A DNA stretch of 64,000 bases from an uncultured Chitinophaga sp. Its GTDB lineage: Bacteria > Bacteroidota > Bacteroidia > Cytophagales > Cyclobacteriaceae. A program made the position numbers and the translations under genes. Location: positions 51,668-115,667 of the forward strand of contig CABHOK010000001.1 of assembly GCA_902168205.1 (NCBI GenBank), in the 5' to 3' direction. This document shows, piece after piece, positions 1-7,734 of the stretch; the stretch's first letter is position 1; every line of letters begins with the position of its first letter. The notes below the pieces were generated by a model, which made no database searches, was not told the DNA's origin, and saw only the letters and a list, made by a program, of their open reading frames with translations.

Positions 1-1023
1 ACCCGGTTAGATTTTCTGAATGAAAACCTCTATTACCACGAAGTCGATTTCCGTTCATACCCGCTCTTTGAGTTTCAGCCCTACGAACTGGCATTGGCCA
101 GTAAAATGGTAAGTGTAGTAAAGAATGAAAAGCTGGACCTGCTCCACGTACACTATGCTATACCACACGCATCGGCAGCCTATATGGCCAAGCAGATATT
201 ACGCTCGCAGGGGATCTATATACCGGTAGTAACTACGTTGCACGGTACGGATATAACCCTGGTGGGTAAAGATCCATCATACGAGCCCGTTGTTACCTTT
301 AGTATAAATCAGTCAGACGGAGTAACCGCTGTATCTGAAGATCTCAAGCTCGAAACTTTTCAACACTTTCAGATTCAAAATGAAATCGAAGTTATTCCCA
401 ACTTCATCGATCTTGAAAAATTCAAGAAGCAGAAGAAAGATCATTTCAAAAAAGCAATCTGTCCCAACGGTGAATCGCTCATTGTACATACCTCCAACTT
501 CCGCAAAGTTAAACGTATACCCGATGTTATACAGATTTTTGCCAATGTACGCAGAGAGATACCCGCAAAGTTGTTAATGATAGGCGATGGTCCCGAACGT
601 AATCATGCCGAGAAGATGTGTCGCGAGCTGGGTATATGTGACGATATACGTTTCCTCGGAAAACTTGAAGCCGTAGAAGAAGTATTATCAGTAGCTGACC
701 TCTTCCTGATGCCTTCTGAAAAAGAGAGCTTCGGTTTGGCAGCACTTGAAGCAATGGCTTGTGAAGTACCGGTTATATCCACCAACACGGGAGGTCTGCC
801 CGAACTGAACGTACAAGGCGTTACCGGATTTATGAGTCCTGTGGGAGATGTGGAAGATATGACACGTAAATCTCTTTTTGTCCTCGATCCTGCCAACCTT
901 CCACGCTTTAAAGAGAACGCATTGAAGCGGGCACAAGAATTTGATATCAGCAAAATATTGCCGGTATATGAAAACTACTATCAAAAAATACTGGTGAAAT
1001 CCGCAGCAAAATCCACAGTATAA
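1..1023 (+). CDS. bshA: N-acetyl-alpha-D-glucosaminyl L-malate synthase (partial, 5' end outside window)
   Basis: Family 4 glycosyltransferase that joins N-acetylglucosamine from UDP-GlcNAc to L-malate, the first step of bacillithiol synthesis in the cytoplasm. The frame is open from base 1, giving 340 residues; BshA is usually near 380, so about 40 N-terminal residues are missing. Visible BshA features are the N-terminal stretch ending YELALASKM, the HGTDITLVG segment, the central IPNFIDLEKF, the SNFRKVKR phosphate-binding stretch, and the GT4 EX7E signature in PSEKESFGLAALEAMA followed by STNTGGLPE. The first internal TTG at 94 is not the true start because homology continues upstream of it. 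The gene ends 65 bases before a separate hydroxylase gene. Confidence 0.93.
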   Translation, partial: TRLDFLNENLYYHEVDFRSYPLFEFQPYELALASKMVSVVKNEKLDLLHVHYAIPHASAAYMAKQILRSQGIYIPVVTTLHGTDITLVGKDPSYEPVVTFSINQSDGVTAVSEDLKLETFQHFQIQNEIEVIPNFIDLEKFKKQKKDHFKKAICPNGESLIVHTSNFRKVKRIPDVIQIFANVRREIPAKLLMIGDGPERNHAEKMCRELGICDDIRFLGKLEAVEEVLSVADLFLMPSEKESFGLAALEAMACEVPVISTNTGGLPELNVQGVTGFMSPVGDVEDMTRKSLFVLDPANLPRFKENALKRAQEFDISKILPVYENYYQKILVKSAAKSTV

Positions 1024-1031
1024 CCGTTAAA

Positions 1032-1039
1032 TATATTTG
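1032..1039 (+). promoter_or_regulatory. Bacteroidetes-type -7 element (TATATTTG)
   Basis: TATATTTG matches the TAnnTTTG -7 element of Bacteroidetes sigma-A promoters. It lies about 50 bases before the ATG of the downstream hydroxylase gene and overlaps a TTG that would otherwise lengthen that gene. No TTTG was found at the usual -33 distance. Confidence 0.4.
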
Positions 1040-1087
1040 TACGAGAATTCTGTGGTTATAATTTCGCACAAAAAGTTGACTAACGGT

Positions 1088-1711
1088 ATGGAAGCAGAGG
1101 TACTACCTAAGAACAAAGGAACAAAACAGCTTTTTAAAAATCCTATACTCGAGAAGTTGTCTCGCACACATATATCAGTTCCGCTTACTATATTCTTTCT
1201 GTACTCATCTGTCCTGTTATACTGGAGTATTACCAACACATCGCTCAATGCTATTACAACGGTAGGGTTATTTGCCTTGGGTGTAGTAACGTTTACATGG
1301 GTGGAGTATATAACACACCGCCACCTTTTTCACATGCAAACCTACACCAAGCTTCGTGAAAAGCTACAGTATACATTGCATGGTGTACACCACGAATTTC
1401 CGAAAGACAAAGACCGGCTGGCAATGCCTCCGCTGTTAAGCATTACTATAGCAACAGTATTGCTATTGCTTTTAAGACTGGTGATTGGCGATTTTGTTTT
1501 CGCATTCCTACCCGGATTTTTGGTAGGCTATGCAGCGTACTTATCGGTACACTATATGGTGCATGCTTATCAGCCACCTAAAAATTTCTTTAAAGTGTTA
1601 TGGATAAACCACAGTGTACATCACTATAAAGATGGAGAGGTTGTGTTTGGCGTATCATCTCCGTTCTGGGACTATATATATGGTACGATGCGCGATAAAC
1701 GTCCTTCATAA
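1088..1711 (+). CDS. Fatty acid hydroxylase / sterol desaturase superfamily membrane protein
   Basis: A 207-residue di-iron membrane hydroxylase. The eight-histidine pattern of the family is plain: HRHLFH, HGVHH, HYMVH and NHSVHH, spread between about residues 77 and 190, with hydrophobic segments between them (about 35-75 and 120-155). The C-terminus FGVSSPFWDYIYGT is typical of the family. The substrate is likely an acyl chain of a membrane lipid; the exact product cannot be told. I chose ATG at 1088 because the alternative TTG at 1037 lies inside a -7 promoter box. A rho-independent terminator follows directly. Confidence 0.85.
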   Translation: MEAEVLPKNKGTKQLFKNPILEKLSRTHISVPLTIFFLYSSVLLYWSITNTSLNAITTVGLFALGVVTFTWVEYITHRHLFHMQTYTKLREKLQYTLHGVHHEFPKDKDRLAMPPLLSITIATVLLLLLRLVIGDFVFAFLPGFLVGYAAYLSVHYMVHAYQPPKNFFKVLWINHSVHHYKDGEVVFGVSSPFWDYIYGTMRDKRPS

Positions 1712-1733
1712 CGTAATCGCTAAAAAAATAAAT

Positions 1734-1768
1734 AGCCATCCCGGATTACAGGATGGCTTCTTTATTTG
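1734..1768 (+). terminator. Rho-independent terminator after the hydroxylase gene
   Basis: Perfect 8-bp stem AGCCATCC / GGATGGCT (1734-1741 and 1751-1758) with a 9-base loop, followed by TCTTTATTTG. An A-rich run before the stem could let it serve the minus-strand lipoprotein gene as well. Confidence 0.8.
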
Positions 1769-1800
1769 TTTAGGTAAATGATCAGGTAAAGGTATAAGCG

Positions 1801-1935
1801 TTAAATGCGAGTTTCTTTTGTAACTTTTACAACCTCTTTCTTCTGAGTCTTCTTCGCATACGTAGGGCACGTATGGAAACCACAGGAAGAAAGAACGATA
1901 GCCAGAACCGTGAATGCTGCTACAGATTTTTTCAT
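1801..1935 (-). CDS. Small secreted lipoprotein, 44 aa, CPTY motif
   Basis: A 44-residue reading frame from ATG at 1935 to TAA at 1801. The N-terminus MKKSVAAFTVLAIVLSSC is a clean lipoprotein signal with Cys18 as the lipidation site; the mature part is only 27 residues, GFHTCPTYAKK followed by a Lys/Val/Thr-rich tail ending KETRI. It stands alone on the minus strand between two plus-strand genes, and fills what would otherwise be a 330-base gap. The signal sequence, Lys-rich start and frame integrity make it a convincing gene. I recall small secreted CPxY proteins in other Bacteroidetes but know no function. Without homology data it remains a hypothetical lipoprotein. Confidence 0.78.
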   Translation of the reverse strand: MKKSVAAFTVLAIVLSSCGFHTCPTYAKKTQKKEVVKVTKETRI

Positions 1936-2042
1936 ACAGTCAGGATTAAATGTTGTTCAAAGGTATATAAGTCGGTTTAACGGCACTTTTCGATTCCCGC
2001 AGAATTCTTACATATACGGTGAATCTTTTGGAAAATTAAATT

Positions 2043-3197
2043 TTGAAGCCGAAACAGAAACCCGAAATTAATGGTTTAGAGAAGTATACTCAGTCAGATA
2101 TGCTCGGATACAGATTCTCAAAATACGCGCCCCCACCGGATTCCGGTAAAAGCGACTTCGAAAAACTGCTCAAGGTTTTCATGCAACTCATCCTGATCAC
2201 CTCAGGAAATGTTTCTGAAGCCCTTCAGTGGCTCACGGAAGTTGACAGGCAATACGGTTTAACCAATGATAAATACGGCATTGGTGATTTTATAGAAGAC
2301 TTAAAACGAAACGGCTACATCACCGATGAAGGTCCGCGTGGTGAGTTTAAGCTCAAAGCCAAGAGCGAGCAAAACTTACGTCAGTCGGCACTGGAAGAGA
2401 TATTTGGTAAACTAAAAAAGACAAAACAGGGAGAACATAATACATCCCACAGCGGCCGCGGTGATGAACAGACCACCGAAAGACGCGATTATGAGTTTGG
2501 TGATACACTCGAACAGATATCCGTAACGGATTCGCTACGCAATGCGCAGATCAATCACGGTCTCGATAATTTCTTCATGACGGAGGAAGATCTTGAAGTG
2601 ATGGAGAGTGAGTATAAAACGCAAACTTCCACCGTACTCATGATCGATATATCGCACTCCATGATTTTGTATGGAGAAGATCGCATCACGCCTGCCAAAA
2701 AAGTAGCCATGGCGCTGGCAGAACTTATCACCAAGAAGTATCCGAAAGATACGCTTGATATATTGGTGTTTGGTGATGACGCCTGGCAGATCGAGATCAA
2801 AGATTTACCATACCTGCAGGTTGGGCCGTATCACACCAACACTGTGGCAGGCCTTGAACTGGCGATGGATATTTTGCGCAGACGCAAGAATGCCAACAAG
2901 CAGATCTTCATGATCACGGATGGAAAGCCAACGTGTATCAAACAAGGTATAAAGTATTACAAGAATGCTTTCGGACTTGATCAGAAAATTTTGAGCACGA
3001 CACTAAACCTGGCCGGGCAACTCAGAAAATTAAAAATACCCGTTACTACTTTTATGATAGCCACAGACCCTTACCTGAAATCATTTGTGCGCGAATTTAC
3101 GAAGGCCAACAATGGCAATGCCTACTATAGCAGCCTGGAAGGTCTGGGAAATCTCGTCTTTGAAGATTTCAAAAAAAACAGAACCAAGAATTTATAA
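2043..3197 (+). CDS. VWA domain protein (ChlD/CoxE-like partner of MoxR ATPase)
   Basis: A 384-residue cytoplasmic protein with no signal peptide. The N-terminal half (to about residue 190) is helical and charged; the C-terminal half is a von Willebrand A domain with the metal-ion-dependent adhesion motif DISHS at about residues 202-206 (TVLMIDISHS), then MITDGKPT as the further metal-site segment. Such proteins act with the MoxR-type AAA+ ATPase encoded 52 bases downstream, probably as the substrate-binding adaptor of a metal-insertion or remodelling chaperone. The start is TTG at 2043; the next in-frame ATG (2100) would remove about 19 residues. Confidence 0.82.
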   Translation: MKPKQKPEINGLEKYTQSDMLGYRFSKYAPPPDSGKSDFEKLLKVFMQLILITSGNVSEALQWLTEVDRQYGLTNDKYGIGDFIEDLKRNGYITDEGPRGEFKLKAKSEQNLRQSALEEIFGKLKKTKQGEHNTSHSGRGDEQTTERRDYEFGDTLEQISVTDSLRNAQINHGLDNFFMTEEDLEVMESEYKTQTSTVLMIDISHSMILYGEDRITPAKKVAMALAELITKKYPKDTLDILVFGDDAWQIEIKDLPYLQVGPYHTNTVAGLELAMDILRRRKNANKQIFMITDGKPTCIKQGIKYYKNAFGLDQKILSTTLNLAGQLRKLKIPVTTFMIATDPYLKSFVREFTKANNGNAYYSSLEGLGNLVFEDFKKNRTKNL

Positions 3198-3249
3198 TCA
3201 ACTGCCGATATATAGTTTCGGCTAATCCCTTTTTAGAATTACATATACT

Positions 3250-4764
3250 ATGCATCATACATCTGTAAAAACCCTCGGAGAACTAAAGAAGACTGGCTAT
3301 AGAACGCGCTCAACAAAAGAAGAGCTTCGCGAAAATCTGATCAAAAGACTCCGCAATAAGGAAACTGTATTTGAAGGTATATGGGGCTACGAAGAAACCG
3401 TAATCCCCGATCTGGAACGTGCTATACTGGCCGGCCACGATGTTAACCTGCTCGGTTTACGCGGACAGGCCAAAACGAGATTGGCGCGCCTCATGGTAAA
3501 ACTGCTGGATGAATATATACCGTATATAGAAGGCTCTGAACTGAACGATGACCCGCTGGAACCTATATCTCGCTACGGCAGAGACAAGGTTCAGGAACTG
3601 GGCGATGCTACCCCCATAGCATGGCTGCATCGTGATGAACGTTATACTGAAAAACTGGCAACACCTGACGTTTCTATTGCTGACCTGATTGGTGATGTTG
3701 ATCCTATAAAAGCAGCGACATTAAAGCTACCCTATTCAGATGAGCGTGTGATACACTTCGGATTAATACCGCGCTCGAACCGAAGTATATTTGTTATTAA
3801 TGAATTGCCCGACCTGCAGGCGCGCATCCAGGTTGCGCTCTTTAACATTTTACAGGAAGGCGACATCCAGATTCGCGGTTTTAAACTGCGCATGCCGCTG
3901 GATATACAATTTGTATTCACGGCCAACCCGGAAGACTATACCAACCGCGGAAGCATAGTCACTCCGTTGAAAGACCGTATCGACAGCCAGATCATTACAC
4001 ACTATCCAAAAACTCTGGATATAGGCAAACGCATTACTCAACAGGAAGCGCGTCTCAAAGAAGAGCAACGAAGTGCTGTAACGGTAAATGAAATCGCAAA
4101 AGACCTAATCGAACAGATTGCCTTTGAAGCGCGCAAGAGTGAATATGTAGATGCCAAGAGTGGAGTATCTGCACGCCTCACTATATCTGCGTACGAAAAC
4201 CTGGTGGCGGCTGCCGAGCGCAGAACCATCATTAACCAGGAGAAGAACACCGCGATTCGTGTTGCAGACTTTATTGGTGTAGTACCCGCTATAACCGGTA
4301 AAGTAGAACTGGTATACGAAGGCGAACAGGAAGGGCCCGGCATCGTAGCACAAAACCTGATTGGTAAAGCCTTGCGTACTCAATTCTTAAATTACTTCCC
4401 GGATCCTGACAAGTTCAGAAAACAGAAGGAAAAAAGTCCCTACAAAAAAGTAGCCGACTGGTTTGGTGAAGGCAACACCGTAGACCTGCTTCACAACATG
4501 CAGCAGAATGAATTTGAGAAAGCGTTGAAATCTGTTCCGGGTCTATCGGAGCTGGTAAATGAATTTCATAAAAACCAGGATGCAGCAACCAAGCTATTTC
4601 TGATGGAGTTTGCTTTGCACGGACTGGCAGAATATAGTCTCATCAGCAAACATAATTTAACAGCAGGTCTTCAATTTAAAGATTTGCTCAGCAGTATGTT
4701 TACCCTGCCGCGACCAGGCGAAGAAGAAGATGACGATGATGAATTCGCGCGAGGGAAATTTTAA
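3250..4764 (+). CDS. MoxR/magnesium-chelatase-like AAA+ ATPase
   Basis: A 504-residue AAA+ ATPase of the MoxR / ChlI type. The Walker A loop is GLRGQAKT (about residues 75-82). The sensor and Walker B region is SIFVINELPDLQARIQ, and FTANPEDYTNRG resembles the MoxR sensor I segment; LKDRI follows as in ChlI. It ends in a strongly acidic tail (EEEDDDDEF). It lies 52 bases after the VWA gene, the usual MoxR-VWA pairing. A strong hairpin terminator closes the two-gene operon. The substrate is unknown; the annotation magnesium chelatase would be misleading because nothing here suggests chlorophyll synthesis. Confidence 0.85.
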   Translation: MHHTSVKTLGELKKTGYRTRSTKEELRENLIKRLRNKETVFEGIWGYEETVIPDLERAILAGHDVNLLGLRGQAKTRLARLMVKLLDEYIPYIEGSELNDDPLEPISRYGRDKVQELGDATPIAWLHRDERYTEKLATPDVSIADLIGDVDPIKAATLKLPYSDERVIHFGLIPRSNRSIFVINELPDLQARIQVALFNILQEGDIQIRGFKLRMPLDIQFVFTANPEDYTNRGSIVTPLKDRIDSQIITHYPKTLDIGKRITQQEARLKEEQRSAVTVNEIAKDLIEQIAFEARKSEYVDAKSGVSARLTISAYENLVAAAERRTIINQEKNTAIRVADFIGVVPAITGKVELVYEGEQEGPGIVAQNLIGKALRTQFLNYFPDPDKFRKQKEKSPYKKVADWFGEGNTVDLLHNMQQNEFEKALKSVPGLSELVNEFHKNQDAATKLFLMEFALHGLAEYSLISKHNLTAGLQFKDLLSSMFTLPRPGEEEDDDDEFARGKF

Positions 4765-4783
4765 TAAATAAAACATCCTTACC

Positions 4784-4820
4784 AATAACTTCCTGTGCAT
4801 GCAGGAAGTTATTGTTTTAT
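4784..4820 (+). terminator. Rho-independent terminator of the VWA-MoxR operon
   Basis: Perfect 12-bp stem AATAACTTCCTG / CAGGAAGTTATT (4784-4795, 4802-4813), loop TGCATG, then GTTTTAT. Confidence 0.88.
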
Positions 4821-4931
4821 AGAAGAACCACAGTTGTCTCATTCTTCGAAAAAATAATTCCGGGGTGCAGGCATAAAAATATTCACAGCAACACGTTAGT
4901 TTTAACGTTTCTCGTTTCAGCCATATATACC

Positions 4932-5597
4932 ATGAAACTTCAGGAGTCAGTCACCTTCAACCCGCAGCAAGTGCAGCAGCTTAAAAAGCTGGTGGCACAG
5001 GGCGAAGGACTTACGCTTGAATTTAAACGCAAGGCTGCCTTTCCGGAAAAGATCGTACGCGAAATGATCGCCCTCGCCAATACAAAAGGAGGAATACTAT
5101 TAGTAGGCATTGGCGATGATCTGACTATACCGGGCTTGAAACATCCCGAAGACGAATCGCACGTAATCAAACAAGCGCTAAAGAAATGCAAGCCCGCGTT
5201 AGTATATAAAGAAGAATATATACCCGTTGGCAATGCCCGGACCGTTATTCAATATGAGATACCCGAGAGCAACCGGAAGCCACACTATATATTTCACAGC
5301 GAAGACAACAAAGAATGTTTTGTACGGGTAGAAGATAAAAGTATAAAAGCGAGTCGTGAAGTGCGCGAGATAGCCAAGCGTGCGCAGCATAAAAAAGATA
5401 TACGCTTTAACTATGGTGAGTACGAACACCTGCTTATGCAATACCTGGATGCGAATAATACTATAACACTAAAGAAGTTTATAGAAATAAGCGGGCTCAA
5501 AAAATTCTATGCTTCAAAGAAATTAGTATTGCTAGTATTAGCCGATGTACTTCGCGTAGCACCTAATGAGCGCGGAGATATTTACTCCCGCATTTAA
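4932..5597 (+). CDS. AlbA_2 (Schlafen-type) domain protein
   Basis: A 221-residue protein with an AlbA_2 domain in the N-terminal half: LTLEFKRKAAFPEKIVREMIA then NTKGGILLVGIGDD (about residues 27-62), the usual signature of this putative nucleic-acid-binding fold. The C-terminal 80 residues look like a winged-helix or similar helical domain (LMQYLDANNTITLKKFIEISG). The ATG at 4932 was chosen because the open frame upstream (from 4812) runs through the preceding terminator. It is a single-gene unit. AlbA_2 proteins are often regulators or toxin-related; the actual role here is unknown. Confidence 0.8.
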   Translation: MKLQESVTFNPQQVQQLKKLVAQGEGLTLEFKRKAAFPEKIVREMIALANTKGGILLVGIGDDLTIPGLKHPEDESHVIKQALKKCKPALVYKEEYIPVGNARTVIQYEIPESNRKPHYIFHSEDNKECFVRVEDKSIKASREVREIAKRAQHKKDIRFNYGEYEHLLMQYLDANNTITLKKFIEISGLKKFYASKKLVLLVLADVLRVAPNERGDIYSRI

Positions 5598-5636
5598 TTC
5601 TCCTATTATACATCTCGATTATTACTCCTTCAGAAT

Positions 5637-5676
5637 GTTAACTCACGGTTAACGAATAACTACTAACGGTTAACGA
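5637..5676. promoter_or_regulatory. Triplicate GTTAAC sites, two within a repeated ACGGTTAACGA
   Basis: GTTAAC occurs at 5637-5642, 5648-5653 and 5669-5674. The last two are inside exact copies of ACGGTTAACGA (5645-5655 and 5666-5676) spaced 21 bp, two helical turns. It looks like a binding site for a dimeric regulator in the 358-base gap between the AlbA_2 and PhoH genes, but no regulator is known. Confidence 0.4.
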
Positions 5677-5751
5677 TTCCCGAACGGGGTCGTAAAGTTA
5701 TGAAAAAAGTTTTCTTTCCTGCATGTTCTCAAATCATAACCTTTTTTTTAG

Positions 5752-5891
5752 ATTTCATTTGAAATCGTGATGCAGTGTATTTTTCATAGTGAAATGATAC
5801 GAGCCATACGCGAACTCCATGTGTCCCTTATGAAATAGTTTAGTAACACACATGAAATCCATTTGAAGCCGAGAACACCATCGCATGAAAT
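5752..5891. promoter_or_regulatory. Cluster of TGAAAT words upstream of the PhoH gene
   Basis: TGAAAT starts at 5760, 5790, 5831, 5853 and 5886, and the inverse ATTTCA at 5752; the first pair forms GATTTCA-TT-TGAAATC. The steps of 30, 41, 22 and 33 bases are close to 3, 4, 2 and 3 turns of DNA. The rest of the 5598-5955 gap holds no gene that I can see. Confidence 0.4.
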
Positions 5892-5955
5892 TTCCTGAAG
5901 GAGTAAATTCTACTGCAGTCCTGTTCAACGCTAAACCTAATGTTCTTTGTGAAGC

Positions 5956-7293
5956 ATGGCAAAACCCAAGAAGGAGAAGAAAATCTTCGTACTCGACACG
6001 TCTGTCATTATTTATGAACACAACTCTATCCTCAACTTTGATGAACATGACGTTGGTATCCCAATAACGGTTCTGGAAGAACTCGATAATTTCAAGAAGG
6101 GCAACGACACTAAAAATTTTGAAGCGCGCGAATTTATACGGCTTATTGATAAGCTGGCCAAAGACCGCATGCTTCAGGAGTGGAACCCGATCAACGGAAA
6201 AGGTAAGGGTAACTTTAAGGTGTTAATGGACACCAACAGTGCCGTAGATGCCAACAAGGTATTTAACGAAGTAAAGGCAGACCACCGTATACTCAATGCA
6301 GCTTTACAACTGCAGAAAGAAGATAAAGGCAAGCGCGTTATTCTCGTTTCGAAAGATGTTAACCTACGGCTGAAAGCTAAATCGCTCGGGTTGCAGGCAG
6401 AAGACTATACCACGGGTAAAGTCCAGAATATATCTTCGCTATATACCGGCCGCACGATCATCGAAGACATCGATGCCAACCTCATTAATTTACTTTACGA
6501 AAAAGGTTATTGCCAGCCGGCAGATCTGCTGGGTAAATTAAACCCGCTCCGGAATCACTACTATATATTGAAGAGTGGCAAGAAGTCGGCCTTGGCTTAC
6601 TACAATCCGTTCAACGGCATGCTGGAGCATGTGGAGAAGCGGTCGGTATACGGCATCAAGCCACGTAATGCGGAGCAGACCTTTGCCATTCATGCTGCAC
6701 TAAAACCTGAAATAAAACTGGTCTCCATTCAAGGTGTGGCGGGTACGGGTAAGACCTTGCTCGCACTGGCAGCGGCACTGGAACAGAAGCGGGAGTATAA
6801 ACAGATTTACCTGGCGCGGCCTATCGTTCCGCTCAGTAACAAAGACATCGGATATTTACCCGGTGACATCAAATCGAAGGTAAACCCCTATATGGAACCG
6901 CTGTGGGACAACCTGAAGTTTATACAAAATCAATATAGCGAAACGGATAAAGAGTACTCCAAAATTACCGAGATGGTAAGCCAGGAGAAACTCGTCATTA
7001 CACCGCTGGCCTATATCCGCGGAAGGAGTCTCTCAAATATATGTTTCATTGTAGATGAAGCACAGAACCTGACACCACACGAAGTAAAGACGATCATTAC
7101 CCGTGCCGGAGAAAATACGAAGATCATTTTTACCGGAGATATATACCAGATTGATACACCGTACCTCGATTCACAAAGTAATGGACTTTCAACGCTTATC
7201 GACCGTCTTCAGGATCATGAGCTATATGCACACATTACACTGGAGAAAGGCGAACGTTCCGAACTGGCAAACCTGGCCAACGAACTCCTGTAG
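5956..7293 (+). CDS. PIN-domain PhoH family ATPase (YlaK-like)
   Basis: A 445-residue fusion of an N-terminal PIN ribonuclease-like domain with a PhoH ATPase domain. PIN: KIFVLDTSVIIYEHN with Asp14 as first acidic residue, then VLEELDNFKKG and DHRILNAAL, reaching about residue 150. PhoH: Walker A GVAGTGKT at 260-267, and Walker B VDEAQNLTPHE with Asp367-Glu368, then FTGDIYQIDTPYLD. PhoH2-type proteins are RNA helicase/RNases in vitro; the acidic PIN residues look intact, so nuclease activity is plausible. It is a single gene with an unusually long, repeat-bearing leader and its own terminator. Confidence 0.92.
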   Translation: MAKPKKEKKIFVLDTSVIIYEHNSILNFDEHDVGIPITVLEELDNFKKGNDTKNFEAREFIRLIDKLAKDRMLQEWNPINGKGKGNFKVLMDTNSAVDANKVFNEVKADHRILNAALQLQKEDKGKRVILVSKDVNLRLKAKSLGLQAEDYTTGKVQNISSLYTGRTIIEDIDANLINLLYEKGYCQPADLLGKLNPLRNHYYILKSGKKSALAYYNPFNGMLEHVEKRSVYGIKPRNAEQTFAIHAALKPEIKLVSIQGVAGTGKTLLALAAALEQKREYKQIYLARPIVPLSNKDIGYLPGDIKSKVNPYMEPLWDNLKFIQNQYSETDKEYSKITEMVSQEKLVITPLAYIRGRSLSNICFIVDEAQNLTPHEVKTIITRAGENTKIIFTGDIYQIDTPYLDSQSNGLSTLIDRLQDHELYAHITLEKGERSELANLANELL

Positions 7294-7368
7294 GGATAAA
7301 GAATGGCTTCTGATATTTTTTCAAATTCAGAAATTTTCGTTCCCATTCTAAGACTTAGACAGAACAAG

Positions 7369-7407
7369 ATCCTTGAAATCGACATGATTTCAGGGATTTT
7401 TTGTTTT
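7369..7407 (+). terminator. Rho-independent terminator after the PhoH gene
   Basis: A 12-bp stem ATCCTTGAAATC / GATTTCAGGGAT (7369-7380, 7386-7397) with one G-T wobble and loop GACAT, followed by TTTTTTGTTTT. Confidence 0.85.
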
Positions 7408-7476
7408 GGCGCGCAATTCGCCATTGTTTGGCAAACCGCACTAAGTTTTATGATACTTCGTTTTATTTTCAGGCAG

Positions 7477-7701
7477 ATGTCTCTCCAAAAACAAGCTCGT
7501 TATCTGAAGAAAAAGGGTATAATGCTTGGAACACGTTTAAAGAATGGCCGCAAGATTCACATCTATATGCTGCGCGATCTCTTTATTGAAGTACGCTATA
7601 AAAATGACAATGCTAATGATGAAGCTGAGCAATTGAATATGCTCCGTGGATTGAATAACCTGAACGATTATCTCGAGAGAGAATTTAAGGCCAGCTTTTA
7701 A
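7477..7701 (+). CDS. Conserved-looking small basic protein, 74 aa
   Basis: A 74-residue cytoplasmic protein, MSLQKQARYLKKKGIML then LKNGRKIHIYMLRDLFIEVRYKND and a helical C-terminus. I do not recognise a family by name. The chosen ATG at 7477 follows AGGCAG and lies after the PhoH terminator; the longer frame from 7303 would run through that terminator hairpin and encode an unlikely hydrophobic lead. The regular beta/alpha pattern and charged composition support a real gene. Its stop codon lies in the loop of its own terminator. Confidence 0.72.
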   Translation: MSLQKQARYLKKKGIMLGTRLKNGRKIHIYMLRDLFIEVRYKNDNANDEAEQLNMLRGLNNLNDYLEREFKASF

Positions 7702-7720
7702 GACTGGCCTTTTATTTTTA
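7687..7720 (+). terminator. Terminator overlapping the 3' end of the 74-aa gene
   Basis: Stem AAGGCCAG / CTGGCCTT (7687-7694, 7704-7711), then TTATTTTTA. The left arm is coding (last residues KASF) and the stop codon is in the loop. It may also serve sucD, which ends at 7735 on the other strand. Confidence 0.8.
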
Positions 7721-7734
7721 CTGCTTGTTGTCTG

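Noticed and set aside
1037..1087. TTG-started extension of the hydroxylase gene
   Set aside because: The TTG lies inside a -7 promoter box, and the 17 extra residues do not look like part of the family.
3250..4764. Calling the ATPase magnesium chelatase
   Set aside because: Only the general MoxR/ChlI ATPase type can be supported; there is no sign of chlorophyll or cobaltochelatase genes.
5885..6067. 60-codon plus-strand frame before and into the PhoH gene
   Set aside because: It overlaps the first 110 bases of the PhoH gene in another frame and has no coding character; the TGAAAT array passes through it.
7303..7476. Longer start for the 74-aa protein
   Set aside because: It would include the PhoH terminator hairpin and a non-family hydrophobic stretch.
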